Program-made: the position numbers and the translations under genes
Shown: positions 42,180 through 56,401 of the stretch, piece by piece
How the letters are laid out: the number at the start of each line of letters is the position of its first letter
Position numbering within the stretch: position 1 is the stretch's first letter
Notes under the pieces: model-generated
Database searches by the model: none
The model's input: only the letters and a program-made list of their open reading frames with translations
Told to the model about the DNA's origin: nothing
Source of the DNA: Litomosoides sigmodontis
Lineage: Eukaryota > Nematoda > Chromadorea > Rhabditida > Onchocercidae
Length of the DNA: 64,000 bases
Assembly: GCA_963070105.1 (NCBI GenBank)
Contig: OY718807.1
Span: 2,361,001 to 2,425,000 of the forward strand
Reading direction: 5' to 3'

Positions 42180-45100
42180 CTACACTTGTATTTCTTCCAG
42201 TGCGTGTCCACCTGTTGATAGGCCACTTAATGAATTGCTAACTTTGCCATTACTTCCTTGCGCCATTGCTGCACGGCCGTGTTTCGGACACGCTGGATTT
42301 ACGCCAATTCGCAATGCTCCAATTGATGTTTTATTCGCTGTTGACAGTAATGGCTCCTAAAAATAAAAAATTTTTCAAAAATTATGCATTACAAAATCAA
42401 TTTGAAGTGAAAAAAAAAATTATACAACTGAGTGATCGTAGTTTGCAATTTGTAATTAACAATAACTTATTTTCTATATTCAAAACAATAACTTATTTCT
42501 ATGTTCATTTTAACAATAACTTATTTCTATATTCATTTAATAAAATTTAAGGGATGAAAAAGGAAAAAAATAAATCGGGTGAAATTTAAAAAAAAAAAGA
42601 ATGAAAATTAACCAAGGCTTATAGGTTTTTTTTTCTTACAATAGAGATTATTTGAAACTAAACGTTATCTTTATTTTACAATTTCAACTCTCTAATTCAT
42701 TACATGCTAATATTTCAAAGTCTTTTTTGAGGTGCAATTTTATAATTTATACATGTGAATAAAATATTTTTGATTTTCTTTAAAATATAAAACGAAGAGA
42801 ATAATCAAAAGAAAACATTTCGTTCGCATTTTTTGATTAAAATTAAAAAACAGCTAAGAGTTAAATGTAAACCTTCTTATGCAGACAGAACAATCTTCAA
42901 CTGAATCTTAAATCTTGAACAATCTTGAACCTAGATTGTTATTAAAGTGAGGTAGAGATTGATTTACCTGTATTGATTTAATTGATTTAATTTTACCTGT
43001 TCATGAAAGTTACATTTACTAATTAATGGATCGTTATGTGTTGTGTCGTTGTAGTTCTGATAGGAACCAATACGACACGTTTCAAGTTCGTTTGTTTTCG
43101 ATGACGTTGAACCTAATGGTGCAGTTAGTGAGTTTGTTATCGATGGACGTTGACTGAGTGTTGTTGTTGTCGTTGGTGGTGGTGGTGGTGGTGATAACAT
43201 ATAATTTAATTGCTGTAAAAATTACTCAATAAATAGTTAAAATTTCACTTCAAATTTATCTCAAAACATTACGTCATTAGTCATAAATTTCAAATTATAT
43301 CTTCAATTGATAAATATTAAATATTAGTTGGTTATCGTATTTCTACTAAATAATAATGATATTTGATAGGGTTATTTATTTACGAGAGTATTTTAATATT
43401 TTGCTAAAATTTTTACAATTATGAAAAATTCACATAGACAGACTGTTTTTCCAACAGTTACAACAGACCTGTTGTCCGGCAACACTTTTCATGTAATTCG
43501 TATCGGTAGCACTTAACTGATAATTAGCCGAGTATGTTTGATATTGCAATTGTAACTTCTTCTTTGTTTCTTCCTTCTTATTGCACTGCAGAAATATGCG
43601 CGATATCAAACGTTTAAGGAAATTTTATGAAATTGAGAAATTTAAAATCAAAAAAAAGATTTAGGAATGGTAACAATTTGATTCACACCATTCACAATAT
43701 TTCTGTAAGCTATCATTTAAAAGTAAAATTTATTACTTCAAGTATTGCTATCACAATTTACCAAACAAATATCACCGTGAAAAAAATCCAAATTAAAGAA
43801 ACTTTACAAAATTAACTTTTAATTTTTTCCCTAGCAGTTTTCTTTTCCTTAATTCTTATATGGATAGTTGTCAGAGCAGAGAAGAAGACAAAAGATTAAT
43901 TCTAATCGTTGTAAAATTAGACTTAACAATTTGCTGCTCTCAAAATTAATTTATGCTAAAAATTATTTTGCATTAATTAATTTTGAAAATGGAATATTGC
44001 TAAGAACACTCAATCTTATCATATTAAATTAAATGATTTCGAAAATGATCAAAAGTAGAGTGCTATAAACCAGTTGATTCATTCACTGTAAAACTATCTT
44101 CTTTACTAATTAAATTAAATTTCATACTAATTTTTCAAGAGTTAAAAAAAACAAGCCTGTCTATAAAGGCCAAGACCAATACATATGTTGAGGAAGAGCA
44201 AGCCACAACCAACAGCTACTGTAACGGATAGCATCGTACTGTTCTGAGCAACTTTAACAAATGGTACTTGAGTTGTTGTTATTGTTGCTCCATCGGAATT
44301 CGCTTTACGTGATGCAACTGAAAAATCACTTTTTCCGACACAACCGGATAGGCAAACACGGAAATGTCTCATTGATAGAGGATTTAGAATTGAATTAAAT
44401 ATTTTTAAATCATTACAATGAGAAATGGCTTAGATTCGATATTGTATTTAATTGAATGCAAAAAAAACGAAGTACAAACGTGTTGTAAGCTTTTCGATTG
44501 ATTTCGGAAGCGGAGTTGGTGGAAGAGGTGGCGGCGGAAATGGTTCATTAGCATAGCTTACATACGGCCTTACATTGCCAAAAAATGAATCACGCTTGAA
44601 ATGATTTGTGAGAAAATGATGTTCCTGAAAACATTTCAACTTATTCATTAAAATTTCATCAAATTTTTAGCTTGCCTTCATTACTTACTTACGGTAAGTG
44701 AATGCTACTTTTATGTTAATTTAAACTAAATTTTAAATATACCTCAGGTACAGGTACACCTTCCTTCCCACTTGCATGCAATTGCGGTATTAAACCATTC
44801 CAGAAACCCACCTGCGCATTACGATAATAGTTTTTCACGCGTGGTCTATCAGCTGAAAATAGAGGAGCAAAGATAAGCAAATTATGGTTTTACAATAAGA
44901 GAATTTCAAAAATAAAAAAAAAAAGTAATTAAATACACATCGACTGAAAAAGAAAAAGATAATGAAAAAATTTGAATAAATTTCTGCTGCTGCCTAATAA
45001 ACAACAATTTAAATTAACTTCTTATTATACAAGCCAACGTCAGTGAGAATGACTGAAGAAATTAAAAATTTGAAAAACTTAACAATTACAACAAATTTTG

Positions 45101-46102
45101 CATTTTTGTAACTTAACGTACTGATTTCCAGGTACGGTTCACGATTTCGCTGTGTAAGTTGTGGCCATGCCGCACTATGAAAACGCTCAGCGATCGGTGT
45201 CATTGCTTGCAATTGAACTGGCTTAGTTGGATCACTTTAAAATTATCATTATTTCATACTGATAATGTTATTTTAAATTTAAATCGTTATCACTATTAAA
45301 TGTAATGAATGATGTTTTTTTTAAATTGATGTTTCCTTTTTTTTCTTTTATTTTTTATTTCTTTTCTTAATGAATGAAAATATTTTAATTTAAATAACAA
45401 AGTATGCCAAAAGTTTATTTCTAATTCAACCGTATGTATCCGTTTTTTCAAATTGATAAAGAATTCAACCACTAACACCATTTTTGCATTTAATTTTTAG
45501 AGTTAGAATTTTAAGTTAGCACAAAGAAAAGTTGCTTTTTCCTTCTAGTGTAAAATTAAGAAGACATACCCCGATTTAACAAAATTTGAAACGTAATGCA
45601 TCATAATACGTGAGATCATTTGATCCTCATTTGTGAAGCCGGAATAAAGCTGAAAAATTCATTCCAATAAAATTAATTTACCATATTCATCTATAAATTT
45701 GTAAAGGTAAAAAATAAAAAAAAACCTCTCAGATGCGAAAAATATTTTACAAACGTATGAATTGTGATGAATTTAAAATGAAAAAAACAGAAAACAAAAG
45801 GTTTTTTTAGATATTTTTATAGAATTTATTTTTAGATTATATTTATGACATAGTTTGTTCGTTTTAGTTTTTTTTTTTTGGTATAATTGAAAATGCAAAA
45901 GCTAACATCATCATCTTTGTTGAGTGGATAACCGAAGATGTACGGTATATGATCACCGGAAACAGAGCCTCGAATACCACTTTCAATCGCTTCCCCCGCT
46001 GCTGCACTCTTTGATTCATGCGCAAACAAAAACCTAAGCAAAAATAATTTTTAAATTACAAAAAATTTTCGAAACAACGTTAGCAGTTATTTGCGATACA
46101 CA

Positions 46103-46138
<36 letters not shown>

Positions 46139-49100
46139 ACACACACACACACAGACACGTGTATAGTTAACTGCAACAAATTTAATTGGCATTAAAGTAT
46201 TAGTAAATTGAATTACAGGCCAACTTTATTAGGTTAGTAAATTCGTAGTGAAGTGGAAAAAATGGAAAATGAAATTCATACATGAAAGTGTTTGATGTGT
46301 CCCGATTATCATCGGTGGAATGTAATCGAGCAGTTTCAATTAACGGAGCAACAAAAAGCACATCACTAAGAGCCGCAAGAACGCCATTACGAATTGTTTT
46401 TGGATGATCCTTAAGTCAACATTTCAATTTAATTTACATACAATCATTGAGCAAAAAATTTTTGACTTTATCTCATCTCACCGTTATAGCGCACCAATTG
46501 CATTTCACCTTTTCTTTAGAAAAAAATTCAATTTAAGGGTAACGGACTTTGATGCATTTATTTTGCAGCAATTCAAGCATCTAATGCAGTAAAATTTGTT
46601 TAAAAAATTGATGGATTTGATAAAACAAGAGGTATTTAAAAAATTTGTGAAAAAATCATAGTTAACCAGTTAAAGTGATGTGAATGATTATAGTAATACT
46701 AATAACTGATAATAATTAATAGTAATAATAAACTAATACTTTTACAGCAATAATGATAGTAACAATTAAAATAATAATGTAATAGTAACAATAATAATAA
46801 TTAAAGTAATAATAATAAAAGTTTGACGGATAGGCTTTGCTAATTGTTAAAATTGAATTTGCGAAAAAAAAAAGTGCTAATGCAATGAAAGTTCACCGTT
46901 ACCTTTGGATTATCCCAATCTGTGTATTCGTTAATAAGTGCTGCTAAAATTTCCTTACGATGAAAATCATAAAGATTCCTTATAAGTGTCCTGAAATCAA
47001 AAATACTTTCAAAAAGTCATTTTGATAAAATTTAAAAGAATTAGCAATTTACGAGAAGATCTGATTCGCAAACAAACCTGAAAATTTTTTCACGTTTCTC
47101 CCTATCGATGCCTAATCGTAATTCATCATTTGGTAAGAGATGAAATGCCGGATTACTGGTCAATCCAACTAATAAATCAACATTACGGAATAATGAACCA
47201 TATTGTATTCCAAACAATGCTTCCGGTTTATTTGGTACAACCTGAAATTTCATTTTAATTAATTAAAGGCGCAGTAATTATGATAAAATGCAGATATTGA
47301 AATGCAAACAAATGTTTACCTGTCCATCAACAATTGGTGCAAAACGTGAGAGAAATGTTGGTGTTGAAATTTTACGCGCTGCACGTGTGATATTTTGCGG
47401 CGAATGATCTTGCATGCAGCGTAGGATACTTCCTACACTTCTCTGATGTTGCAATGGATGCTTGCTTTTTTTGTCCACTTTTTCGGTACACTTGAATCAA
47501 CCAATTAATTAATTAATTAATTAACTGACTAATTCACTTGAGGAAACAACGCATTAGGATTGTTAATTAAATTTTAAACTTTTTGTTCGGCGAATCATTT
47601 AAATGAGAGGCTCTGATAGACTAGGCCTGTAACCTTTAAATGCTCTGCAAGTTGAAGAAACATCGCTTGCGGATTTTTGCTCATCGCCCATGGCGCAAGC
47701 GCTGAACCGTCCAGTAGGATTGCCCGTCGAAACATTCGATTATTAGGTTGAGTTATCGGTGAAGCCATAAGTAATGAAACCTAAAAAAAGGAGAAAAAAA
47801 CTTGTGTGCAACAAACGTTTGCAAAACATCCCTAATTTTATTTCTAAGTTTTTTTTTTGTAAAATAAAAATGAAAAAAAAAGAAACAAAAGAGATAAAAA
47901 TTCACTTACCAGTGATGCACCAGAACCCCAACCTAGTAGGGTAATTAAATTTGGATCACCGCCAAATGCTGGTAAAATATTTGTGAGCATTTTTAATGCT
48001 GCAACCAAATCTGATAAGGCTGAATTACCAGAGCAACTTGATGACTCACAACGACCCAAAAAGCCTAAATTTAAATCATTTATGAGAATGGAGGAAAAAA
48101 AAGCAACAAGAGAAAGACAAAGGAAAGCATGGAAAAAAATTTTTATTTTCATTTCAAATATTTCGTTTCTCTTCTTTTTAGCATTAAAATGAAAAGTTAA
48201 TTTTTAATACCAAAAACACCAAGACGATAATTGAGTGTAATAACGATAATTTGACCATACGATGCAAGTATGGTACCGTTGTACGGATTACCACTATTCC
48301 AACCGTACTCATCACCGTGTACAACAACAAGAACCGATAGCAGTCTTTGATGATTGAAATTGGCATGAGAAGCTAAAAGCTATTTTTTTTTTGCTTTAAT
48401 CACAGAGCAAATCAATTTCAAAAAACAAAACTCCTATTATTTGTTGCTTAATAAAAAGTAGGTAAATTTTAAACAAATAAAAATCGAATTAGAATTTTTA
48501 ATCAAGTTAGAATTTTTTCTAGTAAAAAATTTAAATTTTTAAATAAATTAATTGAAAAATTGTGGAGTTAGAAAAAAAAATTTTTTAACAATAAACATAC
48601 AAAGTTCTTTCGGCACATATAAATTCATATATAGACAATCCTCAGATTGTGGTTTAAGTTTTGAGAATAATTTATGCATATAATCGTAACGTTGCGCTGA
48701 CGTCATCTTCAGCGCTCTGCAAAAGTGAACAATTTGATTACTGCCTCTAAAGAGGAAAGGTCACGTCAAATCACTTAAATGTGTTATTTGAAACTTTTGC
48801 AAAAAAAAAGAATTTTACTTTCTTCACGCAATCACTCATAGTCATTGATAAATTTAAAAAAAAGTTAGAAAATGAAAAAAGATATTTTACAAAGGAAAGA
48901 TAGACATAAGAGACTGTCTAAATTTAATCATATAATTTAAAAAATGAACGAACAATTCAATAACAAAAATGAGAGAGCGAAAGAAAAAGAAAAGGAAAGC
49001 AGTAGGAACTGTTTGGAGGAATTTGAATTGCATAATTAATTATCAATCAATTTAACCTATAAATAATTTTTTTTTTGTTGAAAAACAAACTTTGAATTAA

Positions 49101-49547
49101 AACAACATAAGATGAGATAGAATGAAAAGCGGAAAAAATTTTTTTCTCACTTTGCTTCAGCAAGCTCCGGAATTCCGGATTGTATGCAAACAGGTGATAA
49201 GCTGTAAGCATCCTTAGGCATATGAGTCCATTTTGCCGCCGATATAGCCATATTGAAACGATACTGAAACATAAAACGAAGTTAGCCATTTATTTAATTT
49301 ATTTTTCATTTACAGTACTATTAGTATTTTCAAAAAAAAAAAAGATCCAATAATTATAATATATGAATTTATTGATTCCAAGGAAAACAGCTAAACATAC
49401 CTGTCCAGAAGGTGCAACGCCATACGGTACCCCGAGATATTGCACTACAGGTGGCAGATTACCACTATTTGGACTAACTATTGTACCTCGTAGTACACCA
49501 AAGGTAGTAGTTACCGCTTGAATTCCACCCGTACCACATCTACAATT
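42180..49547 (-). CDS. nlg-1: neuroligin (signal-peptide exon not found)
   Basis: A postsynaptic adhesion protein with a catalytically dead cholinesterase-like ectodomain that binds neurexin. Nineteen minus-strand exons join in phase: 49547-49401, 49263-49151, 48716-48601, 48372-48211, 48064-47910, 47780-47634, 47490-47320, 47241-47078, 46990-46903, 46409-46282, 46033-45907, 45649-45570, 45234-45122, 44852-44743, 44624-44480, 44317-44157, 43585-43469, 43212-42997 and 42356-42180. They give 878 residues. Hallmarks are VVQYLGVPYGVAPSGQ, EDCLYMNLYVP, VVVHGDEYGWNSGNPYNGT and VITLNYRLGVFGFLG. GWGSGASL (224-231 of this model) has Gly at the serine-nucleophile position. There is a single membrane helix, SVTVAVGCGLLFLNICIGLG, at about 686-705. 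The cytoplasmic tail of about 170 residues includes a KK/Gln-rich exon, SPPPPPPTTTTT, and ends ALEEIQV. The intron after 44157 must use a GC donor (CAG|GCTTGT). The 5' exon with ATG and signal peptide lies upstream of 49547. Confidence 0.92.
46104..46157. repeat. (CA)n microsatellite in neuroligin intron
   Basis: About 50 bp of CA repeats with single T and G interruptions, between the exons at 46282 and 46033. Confidence 0.95.
46688..46818. repeat. AAT-rich trinucleotide tract in neuroligin intron
   Basis: Imperfect AAT/ATAGT repeats within the intron between the exons at 46903 and 46409. Confidence 0.7.
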
Positions 49548-52450
49548 CTAGCCTAATTTTATTTAATTCAAATTTTTTGAAAATTATCATGCATTAATTA
49601 AAATTATCTCTTATAATGCATAGTCGTAGAAGTAGCTTTTTCATTTCAATTTCAACTCCCAACTGTTTATGAATTTGCTTAATTGACAATTTCATCATTT
49701 GTTTACCAAACTAATTCACATTTTCTGTATATTTACTTGAAAAAAAATATTAGCTTAAAAGTATTAGCCATTGAAAATATTAGCTTAAAACTAAGCTTTT
49801 ATTGGGCCAATTTACAAGCTAAGATAAAAATACATGAATAATTACTGCAATTAAAATTTGTAGTTTAAGAATACATTTCATTTCCAACGATGAAAAGAAA
49901 AAGATCTCAAAAGTTTCAGTTTGTTTTAAATCTTTGTCTGATTAATTGCTGTTCTAAGATAAACATACAGGCACCCTCCCTCTTTCTCTACTCTTTTTTA
50001 TTTAAAAAAAAAATTTTTAAATAACATGCTGAAAAAACAAAAATACATATTGCACAAATAAATGGAAAACTAAACATTCAAACCATTTTAGGAAATGATT
50101 TATAATTTTTGAAAAAATAATAGAAGGTTCACTGATAGCCTCTCAATTTCACTGATAATTTCATCGATTTCATTAAAGAATTTAAATAATTTCCAAAAAG
50201 GTTAATTTCATTTAACGAATGTTTTCCCACAATTGCCTTATAATTTGGTACTGCTTAAATTTAAAATTCAAACGGCAATACCAAATATGGAATTTAATTA
50301 ATTGCTAACTGATTTGCGATGATCAGTGGTCAGTTGCGATCGATTGCTTTGAACATTTGCGCAGCACTCCATTAATTAATGAAGTAGAATATAGCGCAAC
50401 GACTTACATCACTCTCATTGAGTATGAATGCAATAAGCTTATCAAACTTAGTATTCAAAATTTCCAGGAAAGTGCTACCTGATTTTCCGTGCTAATTGCA
50501 AAATTACGATAGCGAAGAGATAAGCGGAAGATATATCCATGGAAAGTTAGCTATTCGATTTGCGCTAATAGCTCAAATTATTTGAGTTCGTCCACATGTC
50601 ATCCTAAAAATAGCTTATCATCAATATCCTCAAATGGTATAAAATTGAAAATATCTTCAAAATATCCATTAAATATATTTTTGAAAATTCAAAATATTTT
50701 CAAATTGAAAATTATCTTCAGATGGTATAAAATGAATGTTGCTGAAAAGATGTTTGGAATAGAAATTTTTATTCTAATTAATAAAATTTACTAGTACATT
50801 TGAAATAGTCAAATTTTTTACTTTTAACTTTTTATTTAAAATTTTAGCACTGCTAGCTGTGGTAGCTAGTATGAAAGAGAAAAATGAAAGAGTTCCACTT
50901 AATGCTAGCAATCAAATGCATTATTTGATGAATTTTAAATTCAAATTGATAAATTTTAAATTCAAACCTCTGATATGCTCGGTTATAAACATTCCTTCCA
51001 CATAGCAATCAATATATGTTGGCATTCAACTTTAAAATTGCTAATTGCTCGTTTTAATGTTGAAGTGAAATTTGCAATTGGCAAATTTAGGCAACAAATT
51101 TCAATTAAGACGATAGCCAATTTTCTACTTCCATGCAATATAGGATGAAATAGCAAGGAGCATGGAAGATTTCAAAATTCTAATTTGAACAACGACAACG
51201 AGTTGATTTTCCCTACTCGTTATAATTTCGAAGATAATTGTCGAAAATCTGAATTGCAATAAAGTTTTACGGATGCTTCTCAGTCCTATATAATCGTTGT
51301 TGCACGAGGACGACCGAATGATAATCAAATTGAAGTTTGAAACATTCACAACTTCCACGTACACGTCATTAATGAATACGTCGCTAATGGTTGCTGAGAA
51401 AGCTGTCACATTTTTTTCCAGTGCTACCTTTTTTTAAGTTTAATTAAAAATTCTTTCACTCCAAAATTTAATCCTTTAGTTACTAGAATTTAAAATTAAT
51501 GGATAAATTGATTTGATTCCAATTTTCTATTCCATCTAGCAGAGATCAATGAACTTCCGACGAAAAAGTAAAAAAAGTTTTATTGAAATGAAATTTTGCA
51601 AAAGAAGAAAAAAAAGGGGCAAATTGCTAATAAAGTTATGCTTAATGAGCTAGAAATACAACCAGTCAAATATTTTCATTATTTTAATTTTACAAAATTA
51701 ACTTTATAGATTCAATTCAAAAGTTTATCATTTTCAAGTGCTCATCATAAAACTTTTTTCTTTCAAAAATATTCCACATCACTACGCTAATCAATTTATC
51801 AGTGATAATAAGCACTAGCGAACTGTTCGGCTCTACAAATAAGTCTTCTACATTTGTTAAAGCATTTTAAACACAAAATATCTATGTGCTAAATTTTATC
51901 CAAATAATTACGTTCACGTAGCGTTGGTATACACACGTATTCTTCGGCCTTGTTAATTTAGCTTACGAAGATTGTGCCAAAATGTACATATTTTTTCAAA
52001 AATGAAAGGATACGAAATGGATGGGATTTATATGGATAGACCAGTACACGTAACATTTACACGGATAGGCCTGCACACGTGCCATTCATACGAATAGGCA
52101 CACGTGTGAAGTGCACGCGTGTCATTTATGTGGGTGATTAATCTCTCAATAAAATGAATTTGTAAATTTCAATTAGTGTTATGCGTAGCTAGATAACAAT
52201 ACTTTTAACATGCAAACTAGCACAAAATTGTCACATTAAGTACGCTTGAAAATGAGCGTTAAAATTTTGAAAACGCTAAATAAAAAATTTAAGAAAATAG
52301 CAAAACAAAAAAAGCACCGAACAGTTGGTCATTCTCTTCCTCATTAATAAACAAAAAAAAAACACTTTGCTGTTTTTTCAAATTTCTTAAAATAATTTAC
52401 AAAAGTGAAGTTGAAAAAAAAAATATTTTACAATGAAAACGTGAAGTGTA

Positions 52451-52484
52451 CGATGGATGGATGGATGGGATGGATGGATGGAAG
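52451..52484. repeat. (GGAT)n tract
   Basis: About eight GGAT tetramers with one shorter unit. Confidence 0.85.
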
Positions 52485-53074
52485 AGGACATTGGCTGCTT
52501 GAGAGGCTATGCAAGCAAGGCGAACTATAAGATAACGAAAGTCTAAGCTAACTAACTTACTTACACATTCACAATTAACGAGGATAGAAGGCCCTAAATG
52601 CTCACATTTGCATAAATGGGTATGTGCCTTATGCATTTAACAAATTATACAATCGGTTGTAATTTAATGAAAAGAGAAAAATTTTTTTTTTGAGCTGTGA
52701 AGTGAATAGATTTCTTTTTAAAAAAAAAAAAAAAAAAAGGGCGAGAAAGAGCTTTGAATTTTAAACCGAAAAAGAAAGACGAAAAAAAATTAAAATGAAA
52801 ATAAAATAATATCATAAATCAAATTTATTTTCTAATAAAATAATAAAAATTAAATTTCTTAAAATTACAAAAATTAAACTATTACAAAAAATTTTAATTT
52901 CACTAATATAAATAAATAATTGAGGAAAATTGCTTTTAGCTTTATTTTAATTTCTTATCTTTCACAGAGTTATTTTTGAGTGTGGAAGTGATCGTAGTAT
53001 GTGATAAGTGTCGGTTGGTCGCAAAATTGTTATCCTCAATCGACCACAACTAAACAAATACCACCGCTACCACA

Positions 53075-53678
53075 GCTACCATCACCGCTACCACCAGCAC
53101 CACCACTACCACTACCACCATCGCTACCACTACTACAGATAACACCACCAGCACTACAACCACTACCGCAGCTACCATCACCGCTACCACCAGCACCACC
53201 ACTACCACTACCACCATCGCTACCACTGCTACAGATAACACCACCAGCACTACAACCACTACCGCAGCTACCATCACCGCTACCACCAGCACCACCACTA
53301 CCACTACCACCATCGCTACCACTGCTACAGATAACACCACCAGCACTACAACCACTACCGCAGCTACCATCACCGCTACCACCAGCACCACCACTACCAC
53401 TACCACCATCGCTACCACTACTACAGATAACACCACCAGCACTACAACCACTACCACAGCTACCATCACCGCTACCACCAGCACCACCACTACCACTACC
53501 ACCATCGCTACCACTACTACAGATAACACCACCAGCACTACAACCACTACCACAGCTACCATCACCGCTACCACCAGCACCACCACTACCACTACCACCA
53601 TCGCTACCACTACTACAGATAACACCACCAGCACTACAACCACTACCGCAGCTACCATCACCGCTACCACCACCATAA
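53075..53678. repeat. 96-bp minisatellite, six full copies plus a partial
   Basis: Units start at 53075, 53171, 53267, 53363, 53459, 53555 and 53651 (partial). The period is exactly 96 bp (32 codons) and the copies are nearly identical. Variation is mainly at two sites: ACTACT/ACTGCT and ACCGCA/ACCACA. Because the period is a multiple of three and the units lack stops, several frames on both strands stay open: Leu/Pro-rich (plus, 53001-53678), Thr-rich (plus, no ATG), and Gly/Ser- and Val-rich (minus). In the Thr frame a unit reads TTTTDNTTSTTTT in part, mucin-like. No start codon or splice context supports translation. Confidence 0.95.
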
Positions 53679-56401
53679 TTAACACCACCAGCACCAACCA
53701 TCATCACCATTACCACCACCACCACCGCCACTGATAATTTGCCATTTAGTAAATGCTAAACGAATTTGTTAGCACTGAGGAAAAATACAGATAATAATCG
53801 TCCGTTTAAAACTAGCTGGTACTAATTAGCTCGATGATGTCATTTTAGAAAAAAAAACGAAAGCAAAAAAGAAAAACACGCCTTTCAATAAAATTTTAAT
53901 TTTTCTTCCACACTTTTTTTTTCGCACTCCCATTGGTGCATGCAATCGTTGCATTCACTGAGCACTTTGTGTGAAATTTTAAACTAATACATTCTTGACG
54001 AAATGAAATTAATTTTATCGTAAAGAAATTACTTCCGAAATTTCCATGCCTAAAGCTTGTCGCTCCCATTCATTCTAGCAATCTTCCTTCAGAGCTTCAT
54101 CTCTCTCCTCAATAACTTGAAAATGTTTAATTTTATTTTTTAAATAAAAGCAAAAAAAAAATCAAATTAATTCGCTATGCATCATTTTCACCTTAATTAA
54201 TCAATTAATTGGCTGATTCATTAATTTGATTGATAGCAACACAAAAGTAAAATAAACACAACAATTACACGACGCATATTTTTTTCCTTTTCAACTTTTC
54301 ATGTAATGAATTCCTGTAATGAAAATTAAATTTTAAATTTTATCTATTGACAATTAGCTGAATGTTTTGCTATAAATTATCTGACAAATTATTATTATCT
54401 GACAGAAATAATTAAAGTCAGCATTGCTATGAATTTATCTAAGATGTAACAAAAGAAAAAAACACACACACACACAGCACGACTACTATCGAAAAAAAAT
54501 TTCACAATTGCAGGGAATTTTTTTTTTTTGAAAATTATTGCTCGATCGTTGCTTAATTATAAATTTCTAAAAGGTCCGTATGTTATGGTAGCTGAATTTT
54601 AGGTTGACCTAAAATATTTGTAAACTATCAGATAAGTGATATGATCTGTGTTATCTCATTTCATCTATTTATTAACTAATTTTTCAAATTTATATCTGTT
54701 TTAAATTGAAAATGCGAAAGAACAATAGCTCTCTTTCTTCAAACACATCAAATTTTGAATTTTTTCAAAAAACTTGGAATTTTTTTATTAAATTTATAAG
54801 TGTAAAAAATTCATTTATGCTAACTGCCTAACTATCACACGTACATCTTGCTTATCACTACTTATCAGATATGTGAGGATAAATGATAGTGATTTTCGTG
54901 CATCCTTCCTCACTGAACACTTCACCTACTTTTGCAAATGTTATAAATTTAACATTATACATGGAAAACAATCATTGTGTGAAAATTTTTTGTTTAATTA
55001 TTTTTTACTTCGTTAAATTTGACATTTTAATATGAAAGTTAAAAATTAATTAAATTCTAAATTAAATTCCCAAATAGATATGTGCTGTCAGTGAAGCACA
55101 CAATGCAACGGTACGATTCGCCCTCTAAATATTCAAATGATCATTGTTTGCGCACATCGAGAGGTTAATGAAATTAATTGAATGTGTACGTGTAAAGAAT
55201 TTCTTAAAAAGATTATGAAATTAGCAAAATGCATAGTTTCAAGTGATTAGCGATTAGTGCCTTAGTGTACGCATTTCAAAACTGAGCAAATTTTTGAAGT
55301 GGAAAATGAAGTAGCGCATAGAAATGATGTAATTGTGAGTGGAAGAGAGAAAATGTATAAAGTTAAAGGTCACACTGATGCTAGGTAAAATGGATTGAAA
55401 TAAATGAATGAATGAATAGCAATATTAAAATTTAACTAATAACTGTAATTTTAATATATTTTAGCTATAACTGTAACAACCAACTGTAACTGTTATGAAA
55501 TGCAAAAATAAAAAAGTTTACATTTTACACGTAGTGGAAAAAGTTTACGCACTCTTTTAATGTTATTATTCGAATTTAAAATTTAAAATGCAACGATAGG
55601 ATAGTGGTGCGTGCAATATTTTACATTAAAGAAGTGCTGAGCGCTCTTTTTTTCTTCTCCGAAAAAAATTAAATTTTTACTTCGACGTTAAGTCACAAAT
55701 TGTCCGCATTATTAAAACTTAAGGCAATGACTAAACCTCCTTAGTACTTTCAAAGAGTCTAAGTGCATTTCAGCAGTCTTAGTCTTAAGTGTACTACTCT
55801 ACTGCATTCTATCAACGAAAGCAATATTACTCGATATAAAATTTCAATTCAGCAATTAAAATTATCAAAAATTGTGCTAAAATTAAACAGTGAAATTTTC
55901 TAACAAATAGAAATTTATTCCTTCAAAAAAAAAACAAAGAAATTTTTTTTCCCAATTATGAATTATTTTAATGTTTGCAATGAAAGATTGACAATCGTTG
56001 GACACAATTTGACCAATAATAATAATGCCCAAAAAACAAAAATGATTTCACAAATGGTAGAGGTACTTTAAACAATTGTTGTCAATTTTTACCTTTTCAA
56101 TTACTACTAAAATTTTAATGGAAAATTTCATTGAATGAAAAAATGACAAATGTATAACTGAAGTAATTTACAAAAACAAAAACAAAAAGTTTTTTAACTT
56201 CGAAAATTTTCACAAATAACTATTTCTAATTTTTTTTTGAAATTTTAAGTTAAAATTTTTTGTTACCACCAATATGTGTTATTTGAATTTGTTCGAAAAT
56301 TCGAAAAAGAAAAAAATTTCATCGAATTCTTCACTAAAGCATTTCATTCAAATCACACCATTCAAATGATATTTGCGACTGATGGATGGATGGTAAAGTC
56401 T

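Noticed and set aside
51125..51409. 94-codon minus-strand frame with protein-like composition
   Set aside because: It starts at GTG with no ATG or clear acceptor, and no family is recognised. Kept only as a remark.
53075..53678. Possible CRISPR-like array
   Set aside because: The repeats are directly abutting with no unique spacers, and this is a eukaryotic genome.
53001..53731. 225-231 codon frames, Leu/Pro-, Gly/Ser- and Val-rich
   Set aside because: All come from the 96-bp minisatellite, whose period is a multiple of three. No single frame has better support than the others.
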